The notes beneath the pieces are model-generated. The model did not search any database and was not told the origin of the DNA. It saw only the letters and a list, made by a program, of their open reading frames with translations. 11,734 nt of DNA from Gemmatimonadaceae bacterium. Lineage in GTDB: Bacteria > Latescibacterota > UBA2968 > UBA8231. The stretch covers positions 1 through 11,734 of the forward strand of contig PBSR01000181.1 of assembly GCA_002726335.1 (NCBI GenBank), written 5' to 3'. Within the stretch, counting starts at the first letter, position 1. Each line of letters begins with the position of its first letter. The position numbers were made by a program, and so were the translations under genes. Below are positions 6,901 to 11,734 of this stretch, piece by piece.

Positions 6901-8136
6901 TCACCCATTCACGGCTTCAAACATGGCCACCACGTTCTCCGGCGGAACATCGGCCATGATGTTGTGCACCTGCTGGAAGACGAAGCCGCCTCCCGGGCTC
7001 ATGGTGTCCACCAGCTGTCGAACGTGATCGGCCACCTGCTGCGGCGTGCCGTTGGGTAACACGTTGCGCGTGTCGCAGCCGCCGCCCCAGAAGCAGAGGC
7101 GGTCGCCGTAGCCCTGCTTCAGTAGCTCTGGTTCCATGCCGGCGCAGGTGATCTGCACCGGATTCGTCGTGTCCAGGCCGGCGTCGATCAGATCATCGAG
7201 GAGGGGCTCGATGCCGCCGCAGCTGTGCAGCATGACCTTGACGTCGGCCAGTTCTCTGGCGCGGTTCCACAGTTTGCGGTGGTAGGGTTTGCAGAGCTCG
7301 CGGTACATGTCGGGGGAGATGAGGGGGCCGTTCTGGCCACCCAGGTCGTCACCGAAGAGGATGACGTCGATGTACGGTCCCACGGCGCCGAGCCACTTTT
7401 CCAGATTCGCCAGGTGCAGGTCGCAGAGCTTCTCCACCAGCCGGTGCGTGGCATCCGGATACAGCGCCATGTTGGCCAGGTGGTTGTCGATGCGGTAGAG
7501 GAACTGGGGGATTTCGAAGATGTTGCCGCCGAAGAGGCCGATGACGGCCCGATCGGTGGAGGCGCGCAGGCGACGCGCGCCGTCGGCCAACTCGGCGAGA
7601 CCGGCTTCGTCCAGGGCCATATGTGCCCCGGGGTGAGCGGTGGCCGTCCACATGGTCTCGCCCAGGCGGTCCTCGAGGTCGGCAAGGCTGTCGGCCTCGA
7701 GAGGACGGTCGATGAGGGGGAAGTGGCACTGCTCGAAGTAGAGGCAGCCGTCCTTCTGCACGCCCAGCTCCAGACTGTCCTCACCCAGCAGATACCAGGC
7801 ATCGCTCCGTCTCTCCACGTCAACGTACCCGGGGATCTTGCAGGGCACGCCGTTGGGCAGGACCCAGTCTTTCCACGACTCGTCATCGGTGAGGAAGCTG
7901 CGTCCCAGCTCCACGGTGTCGACGTTGAGGGCGTCCATCACGTCGGGTTCGACAATGGCCAGCTGCTGTACTACGTCGTACACGTAGATGTCGCCCGTGC
8001 TGATCCCCAGTGCCTCCTTGAGACCGGCGTAGGCCATGGCCATGACGCCCGAGGAACGGTGGCCGCCGAAGTCGATGGGCACGCGGTCGGGCTCGCGGTG
8101 TTCGATGGCATCCAGGACGCGCTCGCGGGGTGTCAT
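6901..8136 (-). CDS. UroD-family (MtaA/CmuA-like) methyltransferase with zinc-site motif
   Basis: This 411-residue member of the uroporphyrinogen decarboxylase superfamily opens with the typical MTPRERVLDAIEHREPDRVP. It retains the His-X-Cys...Cys pattern seen in zinc-dependent corrinoid:cofactor methyltransferases such as MtaA and CmuA: His304 and Cys306 in VMLHSCGGI, then Cys354 in WGGGCDTRN. Also typical are FGDDLGGQNGPLISPDMYRE (261-280) and the C-terminal GGGFVFQQVHNIMADVP. Such enzymes move methyl groups between a corrinoid protein and a thiol or pterin acceptor. It does not look like true heme-pathway UroD, which is shorter and lacks the HSCG motif. ATG at 8136 overlaps the upstream stop (ATGA), so it is co-translated with its paralogue. 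The genuine substrate is unknown. Confidence 0.87.
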   Translation of the reverse strand: MTPRERVLDAIEHREPDRVPIDFGGHRSSGVMAMAYAGLKEALGISTGDIYVYDVVQQLAIVEPDVMDALNVDTVELGRSFLTDDESWKDWVLPNGVPCKIPGYVDVERRSDAWYLLGEDSLELGVQKDGCLYFEQCHFPLIDRPLEADSLADLEDRLGETMWTATAHPGAHMALDEAGLAELADGARRLRASTDRAVIGLFGGNIFEIPQFLYRIDNHLANMALYPDATHRLVEKLCDLHLANLEKWLGAVGPYIDVILFGDDLGGQNGPLISPDMYRELCKPYHRKLWNRARELADVKVMLHSCGGIEPLLDDLIDAGLDTTNPVQITCAGMEPELLKQGYGDRLCFWGGGCDTRNVLPNGTPQQVADHVRQLVDTMSPGGGFVFQQVHNIMADVPPENVVAMFEAVNG

Positions 8137-9209
8137 CTCATACTCTCCGTTGGCGAGAAGTCGGGCAGACCGAAGAAGCTGCGGTGGGCATTGATCACGG
8201 CCACATAGTTGGCCAGCGGCACGCTGGCGGTGATGGCGTTGCTGGCGCAGAGAATATGACCGCCTTCTCCTGAGCCCGCCTCCAGGCAGTCGACCACGTG
8301 TTGTCGCACCTGCTCCGGCGTGCCGAAGCTGAGGGTGTTGCCGCAGTCGAGGTTGCCGAAGAAGGTGATGCGTTCGCCGTACTCACGTTTCAGGCGTCGC
8401 AGATCCATGCCGGCGTGCATGTCGATCTCAAGATAGGCGTCCACCTCGCACTCCACGAGGAAGTCGTCGATGACCGGCCACAGGTCGCCATCGCTGGCGT
8501 TGACGGCGCGGGCGCCGGCGGCGTGAATGCGCCGTGTCAGCTGCCGGATCTCCGGCACGATGAAGTGCCGGTACATGACCGGCGAGATCATGGGGCGCTG
8601 ACCGGAGAAGTCACCGCCCACGCCATAGAGGTCGACGCCCAGGTCGAGGTATCGCTCAACGCGGCCCAGGCACCGACGCGTGGCCAGACGGAAGTGCTCG
8701 GCTGCCACTTCGGGGGCCAGCATCATGGTCTGCATCAGGTCGGTGTCCGTCCACACCCCGTGGCCGTATGCCGGTGCCAGGACGGGCAGGTCGAGGTCTC
8801 GTCGTGCCATCTCCTCCCGGAGGGCCGCGTACACCAGAAAGGGTTCGTCCCCCGGCGGCAGCTCCTGAGCGGCCTGGTGGTTGCGCTGCCGCATCACCTC
8901 GACCGGATCGGACGACGGGGGCAGGACAGGGCCGGACTCCTCGTTAGCCCTGAGAGGAGGGGGATTGGGCACCACGTACAGGAGGTCGTGCCCCAGCAGC
9001 ATGGCCAGATCCAGCTGATCGACGGCACGCTGGTGCACCGCTCGTTCCCAGCCCATTTCAAATACGGCCTGCTCCCAACCGGCACCCACGGCGTAGGGCC
9101 GGCCCAGGAGTTGATCGGCCAGGGGAGACAGGAGTACGTACTCGAAGACCGGAGTGCGGTCCGGGGTTCGGTGGGCAAAGGCGGCCTCGACCCGTTCTCT
9201 ACTGGTCAT
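8133..9209 (-). CDS. UroD-family methyltransferase-like protein lacking the HxC zinc motif
   Basis: This 358-residue paralogue of the downstream gene starts with the same kind of N-terminus, MTSRERVEAAFAHRTPDRTP. It shows the family landmarks GVGGDFSGQRPMISPVMYRH (196-215) and FGNLDCGNTLSFGTPEQV (284-301). Where the partner has HSCGG it has NASDGD (237-242), so the His and first Cys zinc ligands are absent; Cys289 lies near the position of the last ligand. It may be a substrate-specific or structural partner, or use other chemistry. ATG at 9209 is the first start of the frame. No Shine-Dalgarno sequence is visible, and the codon lies at the edge of an inverted repeat (TGGGA-CAA-TCCCA, 9209-9221). 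It is first in a two-gene minus-strand operon, divergent from the MttB-like gene. Confidence 0.85.
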   Translation of the reverse strand: MTSRERVEAAFAHRTPDRTPVFEYVLLSPLADQLLGRPYAVGAGWEQAVFEMGWERAVHQRAVDQLDLAMLLGHDLLYVVPNPPPLRANEESGPVLPPSSDPVEVMRQRNHQAAQELPPGDEPFLVYAALREEMARRDLDLPVLAPAYGHGVWTDTDLMQTMMLAPEVAAEHFRLATRRCLGRVERYLDLGVDLYGVGGDFSGQRPMISPVMYRHFIVPEIRQLTRRIHAAGARAVNASDGDLWPVIDDFLVECEVDAYLEIDMHAGMDLRRLKREYGERITFFGNLDCGNTLSFGTPEQVRQHVVDCLEAGSGEGGHILCASNAITASVPLANYVAVINAHRSFFGLPDFSPTESMR

Positions 9210-9408
9210 GGGACAATCCCACGGACTGGAACAAGCGCGATGGCGGGTCGTTCACTGGTGACCTCGAGGTCGATGGTGGACGACTCTCACGAAGACATGT
9301 CTCGGAGGCAGCGTCAAGTTGCCCTATCGGCGCTGGTCGATTGGCCTGGAATCAGCGATGTTCCAAGCTTCTGCGATTCGCTAGCGCAACACAGACAGGA
9401 GCTGGTGC
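9210..9408. other. divergent control region of the methyltransferase locus
   Basis: These 199 bases lie between the UroD-family operon and the MttB-like gene. The region contains the perfect 12-base palindrome GACCTCGAGGTC (9260-9271), about 50 bases upstream of the minus-strand start, and the smaller repeat TGGGA-CAA-TCCCA (9209-9221) touching that start codon. No convincing consensus promoter was found on either strand. Long frames crossing it on the plus strand are shadows of the UroD gene. Confidence 0.35.
9260..9271. promoter_or_regulatory. perfect palindrome GACCTCGAGGTC, candidate operator
   Basis: This 12-base perfect palindrome is placed centrally between two divergent transcription units of related function. 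That is the usual position of a shared operator for a dimeric regulator. No regulator gene lies in the window and a chance palindrome is possible in GC-rich DNA. Confidence 0.3.
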
Positions 9409-10848
9409 ATGAATACGACCGCCTGGCGGCCCCGATTGACGCTGACCGACAGCAGCGCCATCGAGCAACTGCATCGATCGGCGGTGGAAATACTGGCCTC
9501 GACGGGTTTGAACGTACACCACGAACCGATGCGAGAGCGGTTGGCTGCCAACGGCGCCGCCATGGGTGACGGACCGCGCGTCAACCTTCGGGAAGAGATG
9601 GTCGAGAAGGCGCTGGCCACGGCGAGTCGTGAGGTGACGATCCACGATCGCAGCGGCAGCCCGGCTCTGTCGCTGGCCCCGCACCAGATTTATTTCGGCA
9701 CCGGGTCGGATCTGCTCTACACTTGAGACACAGGGACCGAGCAGCGACGCGGCGCTGTGCTGGAGGATGTGTCCCGGTCCGCCCGGCTGTGTGACGCCCT
9801 GCCCGAGATCGACTTCCTCATGTCCTTTGCCACCCCCGTCGGCGTGGCCCCCGAAGATGTCGAACCACAGCAGTACTATTCCATGGTGAGCAACTCGACG
9901 AAGCCGGTGATCATGACCGTGTGCTCCGGACTGTCCGCCTTCGAGCGCTTGCACGACATGGCCTGTGTCGTGGCCGGGGGAGAGGAAGCGTTCCGGGCGC
10001 AGCCGAACTATATCATGTACGGGCAGTTCGTCTCGCCCCTGCAGCACGACCGGGGGGCAATCGAGCGGCTCGTGTTCAGCGCCGATCACGAGATTCCCCT
10101 GATCTACGTGCCGACCATCATGCCGGGAGTCAGCGGTCCGGTGACCCTGGCCGGGTCGCTGGCACTGGCCATCGCCGAGAGTCTCGCCGGGCTGGTCATG
10201 CACCAGCTGCAGAGACCGGGGGCGCCGTTCATCTTCGGTGCCTGCGTGGGGGCGATGGACCTGCGCACGGCGCTGTTTCCCTACGGCGGCCCCGAGTGGC
10301 GGCTGAACGACCTGGTCATGGCCGAGATGTCTCGCCACTACGGTCTGCCCGTCTTCGGTACCGGCGGCGCCACGGACAGCAAGACCGTCGATGCCCAGGC
10401 TGGTGCCGAGGCCGGCACGAGTCTGCTCGCAGCGGCGCTGGCGGGCACGAACCTGATACACGATGTGGGGTATCTGGAATCGGGGCTGACGGGGAGCCTG
10501 GAGAGCATCGTTCTGGGGGCGGACATGATCCGCTGGACGCGGCAGTATGTCGCCGGGCTGGAGGTCACTCCTGAGGCGCTGGCCCTCGGAACGACAGCCG
10601 AGGTCGGACCTGGCGGCCACTTCCTGGATCACCCCCACACGCTGCAACACTTCCGTGACGATCTGCTGCCGCCGTACGTGCTGGACCGCGATATCTACGA
10701 CAACTGGCGCGCCAACGGCAGCCGCGAGTTCGCGACACGCGCCCGGGATCTGGCGGGGGAGCTGCTGAGCAGCCACCGGGTGGCGCCATTGGACGAGGCG
10801 GTGGACGCGCGGTTACGGGAGATGGTGGGGATGGGAGGCGGAACCTGA
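9409..10848 (+). CDS. MttB-family (trimethylamine methyltransferase-like) protein, interrupted by in-frame TGA at codon 106
   Basis: The reading frame from ATG 9409 to TGA 10846 spans 479 residue positions, the usual length of MttB-superfamily corrinoid methyltransferases. The single in-frame TGA at 9724-9726 is the only interruption. Before it, the N-terminus (LHRSAVEILASTGLNVHHEP, then YFGTGSDLLYT) is typical. After it, family sequence resumes at once: RRGAVLEDVSRSARLCDALP, then GTGGATDSKTVDAQAG (317-332) and HDVGYLESG (351-359). There is no in-frame TAG, so it is the non-pyrrolysine type, whose known members demethylate substrates such as glycine betaine and pass the methyl group to a corrinoid protein. 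CAGGAG lies about 9 bases before the ATG. Without readthrough only a 105-residue fragment forms, unless translation restarts at GTG 9757. It is a recent pseudogene, a read error or a recoded gene. Confidence 0.85.
9724..9773 (+). other. in-frame TGA followed at once by a two-part hairpin
   Basis: The TGA (9724-9726) is followed by an outer stem GACACA (9727-9732) with TGTGTC (9768-9773). An inner stem CAGCG (9742-9746) pairs with CGCTG (9753-9757) around the loop ACGCGG, 20 bases after the TGA. Position and size are within the range of bacterial selenocysteine insertion elements. However, the loop lacks a G in its first two positions when the stem is fully paired, and stems form easily in GC-rich coding DNA. 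Recorded as a structure, not as a proven recoding signal. Confidence 0.3.
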
Positions 10849-10924
10849 CTTGTGTCGACATGGGGTTTGGCGCAATCGTAACGGAGTCAGTGGCGGCCGA
10901 CAACCCGCATCCGGAGTCTGAGAG

Positions 10925-11734
10925 ATGAGTCAGCACTTCTGCACATTCGAACACGTCGTCATCGACGGGTCGAATCCGCGCGATCCACACTGCAAGGCGG
11001 TGGCGGACCTGGACGGAGATGGTGAGCCGGATGTGGCGGCAGCGAGCGCCAGGGAGGGTGGGCTCTACTGGTACCGCGGTCAGGAATGGACAAAGTGCAA
11101 GATCGCCGACGGGTCGTTCACCACCGACATGACAATCGCTGACATGAACGGCGACGGCTTCGGGGACATCGTCATTCCGAGCCACGAGGGGTTGATGATC
11201 TACCGCAACCCGTGCGGTGCCGGCAAGGACCCTTCTGCAGACACCTGGGAGGCCATCAACATCAGCGACGAGGGGGCGAAGATGCACAACGTCGAGGCCG
11301 TCGATCTCAACGGCGACGGCCGACTCGATCTGGTGACCCGTCACCAGTCGGGATTCAACCACCTGATGGGAAACCGCATCTACCTGTGGTTCCAACGTTC
11401 GGCGTCGGAATGGTCGATGCGGACCTTTGAGTGCCCTCACGGCGAGGGGCTGGCGGTGGCTGATATCGACGGCGACGGTTTTGCCGACGTCGTGATCGGC
11501 GGCCGGTGGTACCGCAATCCAGATGGCGACCCCGACGGAACCTGGCAGGAATGCCGCTACATGCCCGAGGAGCATTTCGACACGTGCTGGACCCAGGGAG
11601 ACGTGATGGTGCAGGCTGGGGACGTGGACGGCGACGGTCGACTCGAAATCGTACTCACCCCGTCGGAGGGTGCCGGTCGCCTGGCCTGGTATGCGGCGCC
11701 GGATGACCCCACGCAGCCCGAATGGGTCGAACAC
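10925..11734 (+). CDS. FG-GAP/VCBS-like repeat protein, N-terminal part (runs off right edge)
   Basis: This frame gives 270 residues open to the window edge, built of repeats centred on calcium-binding D-x-D/N-G-D-G loops: 28-41 (DLDGDGEPDVAAAS), 73-86 (DMNGDGFGDIVIPS), 127-140, 180-193 and 233-246. The spacing is 45 to 54 residues, as expected for beta-propeller blades. Aromatic motifs such as GLYWYR, GLMIYRNP, RIYLWF, RWYRNPD and LAWYAAP recur about ten residues after the loops. ATG at 10925 has GGAG 8 bases upstream. No signal peptide or membrane segment is seen at the N-terminus, which is unusual for a fold that is mostly extracellular. It lies 76 bases after the MttB-like gene on the same strand and may share its transcript. 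Its role (binding, adhesion or a sugar- or sulfatase-linked function) cannot be told. A long opposing minus-strand frame is a shadow. Confidence 0.85.
   Translation, partial: MSQHFCTFEHVVIDGSNPRDPHCKAVADLDGDGEPDVAAASAREGGLYWYRGQEWTKCKIADGSFTTDMTIADMNGDGFGDIVIPSHEGLMIYRNPCGAGKDPSADTWEAINISDEGAKMHNVEAVDLNGDGRLDLVTRHQSGFNHLMGNRIYLWFQRSASEWSMRTFECPHGEGLAVADIDGDGFADVVIGGRWYRNPDGDPDGTWQECRYMPEEHFDTCWTQGDVMVQAGDVDGDGRLEIVLTPSEGAGRLAWYAAPDDPTQPEWVEH

Noticed and set aside
8298..9569. 423-residue plus-strand open frame
   Set aside because: It is antisense to a clear UroD-family gene and has no recognisable domains.
9724..9726. TGA as a reassigned tryptophan codon in this genome
   Set aside because: Ten complete genes in the window end in TGA, with family-typical C-termini, so TGA is a normal stop here.
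9352..10776. 474-residue minus-strand open frame opposite the MttB-like gene
   Set aside because: It shows no family motif and mirrors the codon positions of the MttB frame. Its being uninterrupted across the TGA does not make it real.
9409..10848. Pyrrolysine-containing MttB
   Set aside because: There is no in-frame TAG in the gene; the interrupting codon is TGA and lies far upstream of the pyrrolysine position of archaeal MttB.
10565..11734. 389-residue minus-strand open frame covering the right end
   Set aside because: The plus strand there encodes regular DxDGDG repeats with a ribosome site; the minus frame has no recognisable motif and is a shadow of GC-rich codons.

Overview
The window is GC-rich bacterial DNA with dense genes, short intergenic gaps and many 4-base start/stop overlaps. 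No rRNA, tRNA, insertion sequence, integrase or CRISPR array was seen. The organism cannot be named from the sequence. The mix of uroporphyrinogen-decarboxylase-like and MttB-like methyltransferases, an FG-GAP/VCBS-type repeat protein, an ECF sigma factor and several toxin-antitoxin or nucleotidyltransferase genes resembles genomes of environmental, often uncultured phyla (Planctomycetota, Latescibacterota, Hydrogenedentota and similar). That placement is a weak inference. Ten of the eleven complete genes end in TGA and one ends in TAG, so the standard bacterial code applies.

Region 1 (1-3810, all minus strand) is a probable operon. Two ABC exporter half-transporters overlap by 4 bases, and 43 bases further on an ECF-type sigma factor starts and runs off the left edge. 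The two ATPase domains carry complementary defects (LSAGQ in one, Walker B Asp instead of Glu in the other). This predicts a heterodimeric exporter with one working and one degenerate ATP site.

Region 2 (3811-4008) is a divergent control region. It holds a start-codon palindrome, two promoter-like elements and a perfect 15-bp terminator-like hairpin.

Region 3 (4009-6880) is a small toxin-antitoxin and nucleotidyltransferase island. It contains a VapBC pair (ribbon-helix-helix antitoxin and PIN toxin), a 407-residue nucleotidyltransferase-GNAT acetyltransferase fusion on the minus strand, and a divergent MNT-HEPN pair.

Region 4 (6901-10848) is a putative corrinoid-linked one-carbon (demethylation) locus. 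Two translationally coupled UroD-family genes lie on the minus strand, and an MttB-family (trimethylamine-methyltransferase-like) gene is divergent from them. Only one UroD paralogue keeps the His-X-Cys...Cys zinc-site pattern. The MttB gene has a good ribosome binding site and full length but carries one in-frame TGA at codon 106, directly followed by a hairpin. It is either a fresh pseudogene, a sequencing error or a recoded gene. No corrinoid protein or reactivase gene lies in the window.

Region 5 (10925 to the right edge) starts a protein with at least five calcium-binding-type DxDGDG (FG-GAP/VCBS-like) repeats and no visible signal peptide.
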